Shown one piece after another: positions 38,892 through 49,858 of a stretch of 64,000 nt of DNA (positions are counted from its first letter, which is position 1; each line of letters opens with the position of its first letter). The notes beneath the pieces were generated by a model. It did no database searches and had not been told where the DNA came from. It saw only the letters and a program-made list of their open reading frames with translations. A program made the translations under genes and the position numbers. The stretch comes from Leptodactylus fallax. Lineage: Eukaryota; Chordata; Amphibia; Anura; Leptodactylidae. The stretch lies in assembly GCA_947044405.1 (NCBI GenBank), contig CAMRHE010000356.1, forward strand, positions 868,001 to 932,000, in the 5' to 3' direction.

Positions 38892-40385
38892 ATTCTCCAC
38901 CCCTATGATAAGCTCAGTTGAGATTGTCCACTGTCAGATCTCATGTGCCTAGTGTGACTAAACTATATTATGTCAGAACTTGAGTCCATCAGAAGATTCT
39001 CATATCAGTCCAGTCTTTACCTGTAACAATTTTGGTAGCAAAGGAGTTAAAGGTAAACCTTTAAACTCTTTCTTTCAATACAGTTTGCATACCATAGATA
39101 AGCTCCCAGACATCGCTGAGTTAACCATATAGGTGATAAGTGTCAGCTCCATAGAAAACCGCCTGTTCTAGTACTGTGTAATGATTCACAGGTACGAGGT
39201 CTACAAGAGTGCACTAATCTCATTTGTCTCATCTTTCACACTAGAAGACATCGATTTCTGCTTATTTCATTATCTGACATTACAAACCAATAGGAATAAA
39301 ATTCATATGTCCGCAATTCAGAAAAAAATAGAAAGGGTCTCTTGAAGAAGTGATAGTAGGGTAAAGGGGGACAATATAGCACATTTAATATAAGAAACAA
39401 TACATACTCAACACATCCCACCTTTAGTTAGGGTATGAAGTCTGCAGACAACATGTTAAGTGTCATGAAATTTAATAAAAGGAAGCCACATATGAAAGAA
39501 CATCACATTAGTAAGAAGATACCCTAAAAAGAACTGGGAGCTACTGATGTTCAGCAGCATGTTTAGAATGGTGACTATGTAGTCATAGGAATAGTTGTGT
39601 AAGGCGCTGTTCACACTGCTGTTAAACGTGTAGTCCAGAATTACAAATAAAGGGTCAGATTTCTTTATAAATACAGTATATCATTACAAAAATGTAAGGG
39701 GTATATTGTAGTTCCACGTTTGGACATTTGCTATGTTTGGTATTGCAGCTTATTGTCCAATTTCAATAGAAACTAATAAATCTGGTATACCTTGGAAACT
39801 CAGGAAGAACATACAAACACTATAGTGCCCCCTCATAATCTCACTATTAGTGCAGAGGAATACATTTATTAGTGTATATGACACTTGATCATTATCAATC
39901 TATTACGCTTTCATTCTTCATCTTATATGTGAAAAGAGGATATATCAGGCCCTCACTGAAATCCGGCTCCTACATTGTCTGAAAGATGAACAGCTAGAGA
40001 GAGAGCGGTTTCTGAAGCAGAACGTCACTGCATGACACTATTAGCCTGGGGACACACCGAGAGAACTCATTGCGGGTTTGCCGACATTCAGCAGCAGTTT
40101 CCTGTGTGTGTTCTTAGCCAAGCTTGGACTGGCCCAGAGGTAAACAAGTCATTCCCTGGTGGGCCCCTGAGCCTGGTGGGCCCCAGCTCACCCTAGCATG
40201 ACACACTAAAGTCATTGCACTTTATACATATACTCTTCGTCCAACATCTCAACCAGGCTATATCTTAGATCAACGTACTAGATTAGGGTTCGGCAACCCC
40301 CAGCACACGTGCCTAGAGTGTCATGCAAGAAATATTTCCCTGGAACGACAACCCAGCAGTTTTGTTCGGACAAAACACGTCTGAA
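38892..40385. other. Intergenic sequence, nothing recognised
   Basis: AT-rich. A GGGCCCCTGAGCCTGG block near 40160 looks like a diverged repeat. No exon found. Confidence 0.35.
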
Positions 40386-40730
40386 ACAAAACTGCTATTA
40401 TCATACTGTGGGGTCTCTTCAGACCCCAGATTATGATAAACGGAGGCCCAGGAGGGGTGATCAAACATAAAATATAATGTTATTCACCTTCCCTGGACTC
40501 AGGCACAGCTCTCTGTTCTCTTCGGTGCTACTGCCTGACGTCAGAGACCACTAATAGGGCTTCAGGGGTTATGTCAACGTCATGACATATAATGACACTG
40601 ACGTGACCCCTGAGAACCAATAACCCAAGGAGGTTGAGTAACATTATTTTTTTATGTTTGATAACCTCTCCAAGGCCTCCCCATATTATACTATATTATG
40701 AAGAGACCCCAGAGTATAATAATAGCTTGT
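40386..40730. repeat. Palindromic repeat (third copy of the 3.2-kb family)
   Basis: Left ACAAAACTGCTATTATCATA and right AGAGTATAATAATAGC are inverse arms. The inner GGAGGCCCAGGAGGGGTGAT matches the other copies. It is joined to a minisatellite on its right, in the reverse order to the 2.8-3.5 kb locus. Confidence 0.75.
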
Positions 40731-40788
40731 GAGTTTCAAATCCCCAAAATGATGGGTTCGGCTGAACCTCAAATGTTTGGAAAATTTG

Positions 40789-40950
40789 TTGTGGCCACTA
40801 TGGGATACTACAGTATACTGTGTGATGGGGCTGCTATGGGACATTATACTGTGTGAAGGGGTCACTAGGGGACATTATACCTTGTGGAGGGGCCACTGTG
40901 GATCATTATACTATGTGGAAGGGCCACTAAGGGACATTATTCTGAATGTC
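40789..40950. repeat. Minisatellite, inverted relative to 2760-3172
   Basis: About five units of CACTATGGGACATTATACTG with GTGTGGAGGGGC. This is the reverse complement of the unit at 2760-3172. The linker at 40731-40788 is also the inverse of 3173-3233. Confidence 0.8.
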
Positions 40951-42306
40951 AGTGTGTTTTTGCACAAACGCAGGAAGTTTTCCAATAAAAATACATGCAT
41001 TTTTGTGCAAGAAAACACCATGTGAATTCAGCCTTACATCTGCATCCAGATACATAGTGTGTCACCAGCGTAAGATAGACTTTTTCGAGGATTGACAAAT
41101 ATACAAAACGCGGAAAAGGGAAAAATCCAAGCTTTTTTGCTATGTGTTCTCTGTTGGGGGGTTTTGTAGTATTTTTAGCTTCAATTCACTGTGTATGACC
41201 TTTGCAGAAATACGTGCTGCGTTTTGCAGTCCCAGTGAAATGAATGAGATTTTATTTACTCCTACATTGCGGGAAATACTGCAGCAGCAAAGCTGTGGGT
41301 ATTTTTTCTAGCTGCAACTTGCTATAGGTAGCCTTAGCCTTAAGATTCTGATGGATAAAAACTGTGTTAAGTCCCTGTGTAAGCATCTACCAAGCTGCAC
41401 TTCACTTCTGTTCATAAGAGAAAGTCAGTACCTTGTCAGTCACGTTCTATGTGTTATGCTGGAAAACAACCTCTATCTATGAATTCCAAATGAGGGAAAG
41501 TGTTTGCAGGTGTCTGTGGTTACAGGCTGGGTATGAGTCTCTTACATTACCATAGACCGAAGCAGGACTCTACTGCACGTAGCTTTGATGTCAAGAGAGC
41601 ACTGAGAAGAGTGTATCTAATAGATGTAAGTTCTCTTTACAGTGATGTCATAACTACTGGTGGCCACGTCACATCTGTCACCAGAGCCTGCAGGCAAATC
41701 ATAAAATATGCCGGATGTATTGCAATTCTTTATTTTCTGTCAACCATGTATATTATCAGCATGGTAGAAGATGAAAGATGTATACCACTGTTTCTCACAC
41801 TCATCCTCAGGCACTGCTAACGTGAAATTGTTTTGGGATTACCCATAAAGAATACAAACCGTCATTCTAGAGTATGCACCTGTTCTGTGAAGTGATTCTT
41901 ACCACCGATCTGTCACTTCATCACTTCAAAGTGCTAGTGTAAGTAGGGAATGGTCTATATTATAGGAAATATAGGACTCAAGTTGTCACTGATGGAAAGG
42001 CTGAGACTACATGCTGCAGAATTCCAGCTACTGGAGATGGCAGGGGGTTAGCCAATGGCGAGTTCACAATCATTCACTGTATTTCAAAGAAGTATTGAAT
42101 TTTTTGTGCCATTTTTTCCTGCTGCTTTTTAGAAGAAATTGCAGCCAGAGGTTAGCTGTAACTGGGAAAATAATGCAAAACAAAACTTTGCATTAAAAAA
42201 CGTAAAAACACTTCTAAGGATGCAAGAATATGATTGCCATTTTCTTTACTAACCAAAAAAAAAAATAGCCCAAAAAAATGTGTGTATGAATTAAGCCTCT
42301 TTTTCC
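40951..42306. other. Intergenic sequence, nothing certain
   Basis: It includes a GTTAGCCTTAGCC-like MITE remnant ending near 41341. An open frame of 106 codons at 41500-41820 has no recognisable domain and no splice support. Confidence 0.35.
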
Positions 42307-42426
42307 CCAGAAACAGCACCACTCTTATCCATGGTCTGTGCCTGGTATTACAACTTTACTCTATTCACTTAAATTGGGATGAACTGAAGTACCAGGTATA
42401 GCCAGTGGACAAGGGTGGTGCTGTGT
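42307..42426. repeat. Short inverted repeat (CAGCACCACT family), second copy
   Basis: CCAGAAACAGCACCACTCTT on the left pairs with AAGGGTGGTGCTGTGT on the right. Related to 28955-29061. Confidence 0.6.
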
Positions 42427-44233
42427 ACATAGTATTCCAAAGGTTATTAGTTTACCTTTATTATAGCAGAATAGTTACAATAGGTAGAAACTAATGCTTA
42501 TTATTTCCCCTGAAACGTTATCCTTAGGTTAGAGCAATGTAAACCTTTTTTTTTTTTTTTTTTTTTTTTTTAAACAAAATGAATAATTCATTATCATCAT
42601 GTTTTACCTCATAAATGCAACATTAAGATTAAAGGGTTAATGGGAGGGATTCTACTGTAGGCTTTTAAAGGATATACAGCTAATTTCATCTCTTTATGCA
42701 TTTCCCTTAGTAACTTAAGATGTCAACAATGTAATTTACAGCCTCTGTCAATAGATGATGTCATCTTATTGAACAAGGTCAGACTCCCTGAAGACATTGC
42801 ACTGACAATAGGATGAGATCATACTGTATACTTATCTATGACTAGTTGTAGGAAAACATAACAGAAAAGCTACCTCAGCTTATTTATGACCACACATCAT
42901 GTAAGATTTCCTTTCCTTATTTTTTTGATTTATTCGGTGGTGCTTTGAAAACTGATCAAAACACAGCAGGACCTTAAGGTCGTAGCACGGGTTCTCAGTT
43001 CACCGTAAATTCACCTTTTATATAAAATCCAGGGTTGTATGACATAACAGGCCTCGTACATTTATCTGGTGAAAAAAAAAGACTTAGTCTTCAAAATGTG
43101 TTCAATACTTAACATTACGTTACAGTGTTTAACCCTTTAAATACTGAAAGCTCTGACAAAGATTGCAAAAGCTGCCATAAATTTCTTGACGAATAGGGTA
43201 ATCTGTAGGAAATTGCATTGTTTGTGCCATTTGTTTTTAACCAATAGGTTGCAATTTGGTTCAGTAAGCCAATAAATGCTATTTTTAGTTTTTGAACTGT
43301 GCTGTTTATGGTCGCTCCAACCAAAAATAAGATCAGCGATATATCTGACAGCCAGGTAAATTACATGACCACCTTCATTTTGTTCTACATGAGTTTACTG
43401 TATTGTGTGTGTTGTAAAGACTACACATCTAGAAGGCAGCAAAGAATATTGTGAGGTCTGAGCTCTGAATCCGGCAGAATTGTGAATACAGCTCAAGACT
43501 GTAATACAATAATGTAATAAAATATATTTCTAGAAAAATCAGTTTCTTAGATAATACATAGTTTAGGAATCATTTCCTGTCCTATTAAACTAGTAATACA
43601 GTATAAAGGACAAGACAGAGGGAAAGCATTTACATGTACCAATACAATAAACAATAGCAATAATGTGAGAAGATCAAATATGAAACAATATTTTGTTTTA
43701 GAATCAAATTTATTCTCCTATTGCTGAAGTATCCATCGCATTTTTCCTTTTTTTCTCCTTGCCATCATTTTCCCGTATGTGGGTGTGGTCAGAAATGTCA
43801 CAGACATGCTCCTTCTAGCATATGTGACATTTCAACTCTAAAAATATGTCAGCCAGCTAATACAAGGTCAGGACTGGCAAATATTGTAGGAAGGTTCTGC
43901 TACAGGGTGAAATGTCATGGTTTGGCATAGTAAAATATGACATTTCGTTTATATTACACCAAGTAAAATACAGGGTAGGGTATACTTTTCTGACAGGTAT
44001 GTGTATAGGAAATGATTACACATCTATTATACGTCCTGGAACATTTATATTAAAGTTGTGTATTTTTACTGCTGACCTTTATTGCAGTGCTCTATAACTC
44101 ACTGATCAAATATTAAGCCTATGGTTGAATCTCTATCTGAACCTGTCTGCAGAACGTACATCATTCTAACCCACTGATGGATTTTCAAGCTTAACAAATG
44201 ATTGGTTAACTGTCTCACAATAAGTGATGTCAC
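42427..44233. other. Intergenic sequence with a poly-T tract
   Basis: A 26-base poly-T run starts at 42547. The remainder is AT-rich, with no exon recognised. Confidence 0.4.
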
Positions 44234-44236
44234 TAA

Positions 44237-44580
44237 GGGTGGGTTCACACCTGCGCTTGAGTCCGTCCGCTGCCAATCCGAATGAATGGGTTTTTAAAGG
44301 AATGCGCGGGTGTGCGCTTACACCCTCTGCGCTGCAAAGCCGTTTTTTTTCGGTGGACACGAAGTCCTGCATGTCCGACTTTGTTTCTGACGAAAAAAAA
44401 GGATTCACAGCGCAGAGGGTGTAAGCAAGCACACCCGCGCATTGCTTTAAAAACCCATTCAAATGAATGGGTTTTTAATCAATACGTCGTAACCTGTCGG
44501 TATCCGATGCCAATCCCGTTCCCCGAGATTTTCACTCTGATTGGCAGCGGATGGACTCAAGCGCAGGTGTGAACCCACCC
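44237..44580. mobile_element. MITE with GGGTTCACAC ends, copy 3
   Basis: 344 bp. Left end GGGTGGGTTCACACCTGCG; right end GCGCAGGTGTGAACCCACCC, a near-perfect inverse. TAA precedes it and TTAA follows. A second, inner palindrome (TTTAAAAACCCATTC and GAATGGGTTTTTAAA) makes most of the element foldable. Flanking AAGTGATGTCAC and GTGACATCACT are also inverse, so the element may sit in the loop of an older palindrome. Confidence 0.85.
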
Positions 44581-44683
44581 TTAACCTGAGTGGTGACATC
44601 ACTAATAATCACCTAGAGATCCTTGTGTGTACATAATAATATGCAGATTGCACCTTTTACTAGTTTGACATTGAACCTTTCTT

Positions 44684-44935
44684 ATGCTCGGTTCACACTA
44701 GCGTTGGACTGTCCGTTGTTCTGGTCTGTTGGAGGTTGACAGGCAGACCACTAAAATAGTGGACACATACAGTGCCCATTGGACCCCATTGACTATAATG
44801 GGGCCCGTCGGATGTCCATTGTTTTTAAACTGAAAGTGCCGGACAAAAAAGTTATTTGTTCAGGACTTTTTTGGTTTGATGATTTCAGACAAACACTGCA
44901 AAGGAGTCTCTGACACAGATGTGAATGTAGCCTTA
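44684..44935. mobile_element. MITE, relative of 15850-16122
   Basis: Left TGCTCGGTTCACACTAGCG; right GATGTGAATGTAGCCTTA. It shares GCAGACCACTAAAA, GACCCCATTGACTATAATG and GTTTTTAAACTGAAA with the 15.9-kb copy. Confidence 0.75.
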
Positions 44936-46859
44936 CATAGCATGGTTGAAAAAATACATATTTCCATCAAGTTCATCCTAAAGATGGGAAGTGCCGTGGA
45001 TGAAGGGAAAGGGCTATGGTTAACTGTACAAGCTTATTTCTCCTTTAATTGTCCTGAACAAGGTATGAAACTCATAAGACATTTGTTGAAATTTACCTTA
45101 AAAAGGACAAAATATCCCTCCTGGTCCTAATTTTCGATCAGCTGGATCAGTTATAAAAATAAATCTATATATTTTTCGTTAGTTATTTTTCTGTAAGAAG
45201 ACATCTAAGCCTTTTTTGAAGCTGTCAGCTATGACCAGCTCCTGTGGTGACTATTTCACATATTCTCAATTCTTAAAGAATCCTTGTCACTTCTAGTGAC
45301 CAAACTTTTTTTTTTTGTCTAGGCGGAGGGAGCGCCCCTTATCTTTTGAAGACATTCTACATTGAATAGAGTTGTGAAGACCATTTATTGAGGTATTGCA
45401 TGCACCTTTCTATGAACTGGTGACTGGAACCAATCCACATATTCTAGATGAGACTGTACAAATGCTTTGTCACTTGGCAATAGTACTTCCCTATCCCAAA
45501 GGCTAGTTGTAGCTTTCACGCTGCTTGAGGCAAAAGCTAAAATGGCGCCCCCACATGCTGTCTCCTTGTCCAACCTCCCAAAAGCAAAGCTCACATTCCC
45601 CACTGCTCCAGTGCAGCTCTTCCAATGGCCCTCTCTAGTCTCTACTTCCTTTGCTGGTTATCACTGCAGGACATGAAAGCAGAGACCAGGGGGACCACCA
45701 GAGTGCCCATGCTGGAGCAGCGGGGGATTGAAGAAGTAAGTTATGTGATTTTATTTATTTTAACCTCTTCCCTGTAGTCTGTATTTCCTTTTGTCCTAGA
45801 CGAATCCTACGATTTGGAAGCTGTTTCCTAGTAGGAATGAAAATCACACTGTAGGCTATCACTACAATAAGACATCTTAAAGTAAATCTTGTTTACATTG
45901 ACAGTCAAGTAGCTATAGTGTACATATGTAGCTATACTGGCAAGCAATTTAGTAGATACCCTAGACACATTGTGAATATAGCCTATGGCTCCTGTAATAA
46001 CAGAAGCCTTGATGGATATAATTATTTGGTTGTGTAATGGATCATGATGGATCCCAAAGACTTGTGTTGTGTTTCCCTTTTTTTCTCCACTGAGACAATT
46101 GGTGATCACAGCTGCACTGCTTGAGATTTTATGCCAATACTGTAACTTTATACTGTAACATACAACCAGAGCGTTGTTTTCATATTGTGGATGACACTGC
46201 ATTGTTGTTTGAAGTATGTATACAACTTGGTACTGTATTCAGTAGGTGTAATGCACTTTAGTATGTATCATTGAGAGCTTATTGTTAACTGATATTGAAT
46301 TGTAATATGCCTATAAATATATTGAATAAGTACTTGGAACACTGCTTGATAAAAGTCTCATGGAATAAAAAAAAGTCCTGTTTCATATTGGAATTTTTAG
46401 TAGTGCTTTCTATTTTTTGACTATGGATGTGTAAGTAGATAGATATATAGCTAGATATGGAATAAATAATGTTATTCCAAGGTACACAGCTTTTAATGAA
46501 ATAAAGTGTTTCCTTCAGTCCCATTGTCACAGGTATATAAAATCCAGCACCTCGCCATGGAGTCTGCCACAATCTTTTGTGAAAGAATGACTCGCTCTAA
46601 AGAGCTCCCTGAATACCAGCATAGTACTGTAATAGGATGTTACCGCTGCTGTAACAAGACAGTTTGTGAAATTTCTTCCCTTCTAGATATTCCATAGAAG
46701 ATATCAACTTGTGTTAGTAAAAAGTGGAGGTGTTTAGGAACCAGAGTAACTCAGGACCATGTAAAGTTACAGAGTGAGGTCACTGAGTGCTCAAGTACAC
46801 AGTGCATAATATTTGCCATTGCTTTGCTAACTCAGTAAATGTAGAGTTCCAAGTCTTTT
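44936..46859. other. Intergenic sequence, nothing certain
   Basis: A GAGGCAAAAGCTAAAATGGC block at about 45530 looks like an old dispersed repeat. No exon identified. Confidence 0.35.
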
Positions 46860-46872
46860 CTGCATTAATATA

Positions 46873-47102
46873 GTGGAAGAGTGAATAAATCAGGCGATAC
46901 CTTTTAGAGGCTAACTGAGTATATTTGATAAGTAAGCTTTCAGAAGACTAGCTTCCTTCATCAGACATGGTAACACCATGTCTGATGAAGGAAGCTAGTC
47001 TTCTGAAAGCTTACTTATCAAATATACTCAGCCTCTAAAAGGTATCGCCTGATTTCTTCACTCTTCCACTACTTTCAATGGCTAACACGGTAGAACATTA
47101 TA
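46873..47102 (+). mobile_element. Foldback retroelement fragment with 13-bp target duplication
   Basis: The left arm 46873-46971 and right arm 46975-47069 are inverse copies. They differ mainly by a 4-base TTAG gap and one substitution, with a 3-base loop AAC between them. An unpaired tail (47070-47102) contains CAATGGCTAACACGG. The whole is flanked by the direct repeat CTGCATTAATATA at 46860-46872 and 47103-47115. A duplication of that size fits target-primed retrotransposition, not a cut-and-paste DNA element. The right arm has CTGATGA, a short hairpin, then GAAA, resembling the core of a hammerhead ribozyme. The family is not certain; Penelope-like is possible. Confidence 0.75.
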
Positions 47103-47174
47103 CTGCATTAATATAAGCACCAAAACATTTTGTCATGGCATGGGTTTTCATGGTCGAGCTTCTGCATTCATGCC

Positions 47175-47498
47175 TTAAAGGGTTGCCCTATCCTCAAATT
47201 GCTGGGATCTGCCTGCTGGGTCCCCCCAGCGATCAGGAAAAGGGGGGACTAAAAGTCCCCCATGCCTCCTCCATGTAAATAAAGCACCACTGTGCTTGCA
47301 TGGTCGGTGCTTCATTCATGTTCATGGGGCTGCAGGAAATTGCAGTCCTGGCAACCTCATAGCACTGAATGAAGACTTGGTCACTTGGAGGAGGCATGGG
47401 GGAATTTCAGTTTCCCATTCCCCTGATCGCTGGGGTCCCCAGCAGTCAGATTGTCAGTGATCTGACACTTATTCCCTATATGGCGGATAGGGCATAAG
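47175..47498. mobile_element. Snapback MITE (TTAAAGGGTTGCCCTATCC)
   Basis: The left GGTTGCCCTATCC mirrors the right GGATAGGGCATAA. Inner arms match well: CCCCCCAGCGATCAGG against CCTGATCGCTGGGGTC, and CCCCCATGCCTCCTCCA against GGAGGAGGCATGGGGG. It is non-coding. Confidence 0.75.
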
Positions 47499-48889
47499 TA
47501 TTTTTTATGCCAGGCATCAGATGGAGTGGTGTAAAGCACGCAGCTCCTGGACTCTGAAGGAGTGGAAATGTATTCTGAGAAGTGACAGATCGTGCTTCTC
47601 TGTCTGGCAATCTGATGGCTGAGTCTGGGTTTGGCAAATGCTCAGCATATTTCCCCCTACAATATACTGTGGCTGGTTTAATATTGAGTTTTCTGGTGAT
47701 ATATCTTACAAACATTTTCCTTATCCTTTTATCAACCAATAGAGAAAATGGGCAAACCTTAAACAATCTCATAAAGGATACAGCTACTCCAGTCAAGCAG
47801 GGTCCATATCACTGAAGAGTTCTCCTCCTTTTACTGGCAAGAGTAGAGACTTATACTATACTCAGACTTATACTATAGAGGACTTGATGCATTGATACAC
47901 ATACTATAAGGGGATCTTAGAGTAAAACTTTAATGACATATCCTACGTGTCCTAATGCATATGCATTTACCTCTGGTTGAAGGGCTGCAGTGGGACTTGT
48001 CATAGCTTCCATGTGCAAGTCCAGGTGCAGCCCAACAATCAGCAGTAAAACACAAGCATTAACCATGCATGTGTGCAACTGTGTTTGCATATCCAATTGT
48101 ACTATTATATACACAGTATAGAATTGTGTCCAATAAATTGTTTCTAGTGTTTGCAGATGGCTGTCAAAAGAAGTTGTTCATTGCTGCAAGCTTCATTCCT
48201 AGTTCTATATAAAGTCACGTAACGCAGACAAAGGACATTAGTTAACAAACCCTGTCCCTCCAGCCTCCCCAACACTGTCTACCCTTCCTCCTGTCCATCC
48301 AAAAGCTCCAGGAAGAATGTATCAGGTGTAGGCCGGTATTCTAGGTCCAGTGATAGCTGCTCATTGTTTCTCGCATTGCGCACTTGGGTACAGTTAAACA
48401 CCATCAAATCTGCATTGGAAAAAAATGCATGCAGTTATGATGCTGGTAGTGCAGTTTTTGATTTTACATGTGAAGCATATTAAACATATGTATTTCAAGA
48501 AAGGTCTGGACAGGGTATTTTGGCAAACTGCACTTACCCCCCTTAAGCTTGTCTTTGTTTTCCATTATCCTCATCCATCAGAGGGTCAGAAAAATGGTAA
48601 AAACGTGTCCCACTGATGTTCATACACCACAGATGCAAAGTCTTCCACTTGTATACATTTTCTACTTCTTGTTCTACTTCAATGGAATAAAAAATAGAAA
48701 GCTCCATTCTGTCAGGTGTCTGATTTCTCTGTTGAAAAAGAGAATTGAGCACAACAGCCTCTGCTATTTTTTTCTGTCAAAAAGACATCTGATGGAACAG
48801 AGGCAAACGGGAGAATTTATGGCAAAAAAACATTGAAATTAATTGGCTTTTTAACAAACTCCCTCTTTTCCTCATTGCCTCCTTGGAGC
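47499..48889. other. Intergenic sequence, nothing recognised
   Basis: AT-rich. Short open frames have no support. Confidence 0.35.
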
Positions 48890-48980
48890 CCCCATACAGT
48901 ATAATGTTCTTTTAGTGGCCCCCACAAAGCACAGTGCCCCCTTAGTGGCAAATACATAGTATAATACCTCCTCAGTGGCC
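48890..48980. repeat. Short minisatellite, third occurrence of the 31-bp unit
   Basis: Three degenerate units of CATACAGTATAATGTTC followed by TTTAGTGGCCCCCAC, the same unit and orientation as at 2760-3172. No accompanying palindrome was seen. Confidence 0.6.
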
Positions 48981-49802
48981 CTCACACTGAAGTCATGCTA
49001 GAAAATACTCACCTACCAACCAGTCCTGCAGCTTTCCTCCACCTTGTCTTGTCTATGGTTCCTTGCAGATATAGTTGAAATTGGAATATTCGACCTGGGC
49101 AGTGGCTGAAATCCAGTACAAACCAGCTGAATCTGGGATGGCTGACAGGGGGTCCGCCACTGCCTGCGTTCCTGGCACATCATTGTTTGCCCTATAGTTA
49201 AAGCAGCCCTGTATACACAGATTAAAGAACCCTTAGTAGTCTTTCTTTCTGTTGGTCCCCAGTACTAACTCCGTTCCCACTATTTCAGGGATCTACCTTT
49301 TCTGACTTTGTCTTTGTTTGGCTTTTAAAGTATTTTGGGGGATTTGTTTTGCTTTTCTTGGCCATGCATTTTTTTATTTCATATTTTAGCAGATGATATT
49401 TTACTTTTACAGATTTTAATAAGTTTCTGTGAGAAGAAATCATCAGATCAAAAATGATAGAATAATATCTCAGATATTTTGCCAATCTGCTCACTTTCTG
49501 AATATACAGTATTTTTCCTGAGGAAATTCACATCTGCATGTACAAGTTGCAGGATATAGACGTCTTACTACAGTAGATTGGCATTATGTTGGAATATATC
49601 CAATATATCCATTTAGTGGCAGTCATCACGAGTAAGAAAGTAAGATCTCTACCTTGAGGCTTTAAGTGATGTGCAGGCTGAAGTGTGTGTGTATGTCAAT
49701 AGCCCCCAGTGCTTTATTCCAATACAGCATTTCTTTCCTGTGGCTTCCTTTTGATTAAATATTGTTTCTTATTTCATTAATCTTATTACAGTTCATTCTA
49801 AG

Positions 49803-49806
<4 letters not shown>
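48981..49806. other. Intergenic sequence, nothing recognised
   Basis: Non-coding, AT-rich. Confidence 0.35.
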
Positions 49807-49853
<47 letters not shown>

Positions 49854-49858
49854 AAACT
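49807..49858. repeat. (TA)n microsatellite, about 26 units
   Basis: An uninterrupted TATATA run of about 50 bases. Confidence 0.95.

Noticed and set aside
41500..41820. 106-codon open frame
   Set aside because: No recognisable domain, promoter, splice sites or homologue; length is within chance for 64 kb.
44166..44572. Several frames of 65-98 codons on both strands
   Set aside because: They are shadows of a palindromic MITE, giving similar peptides from both strands.
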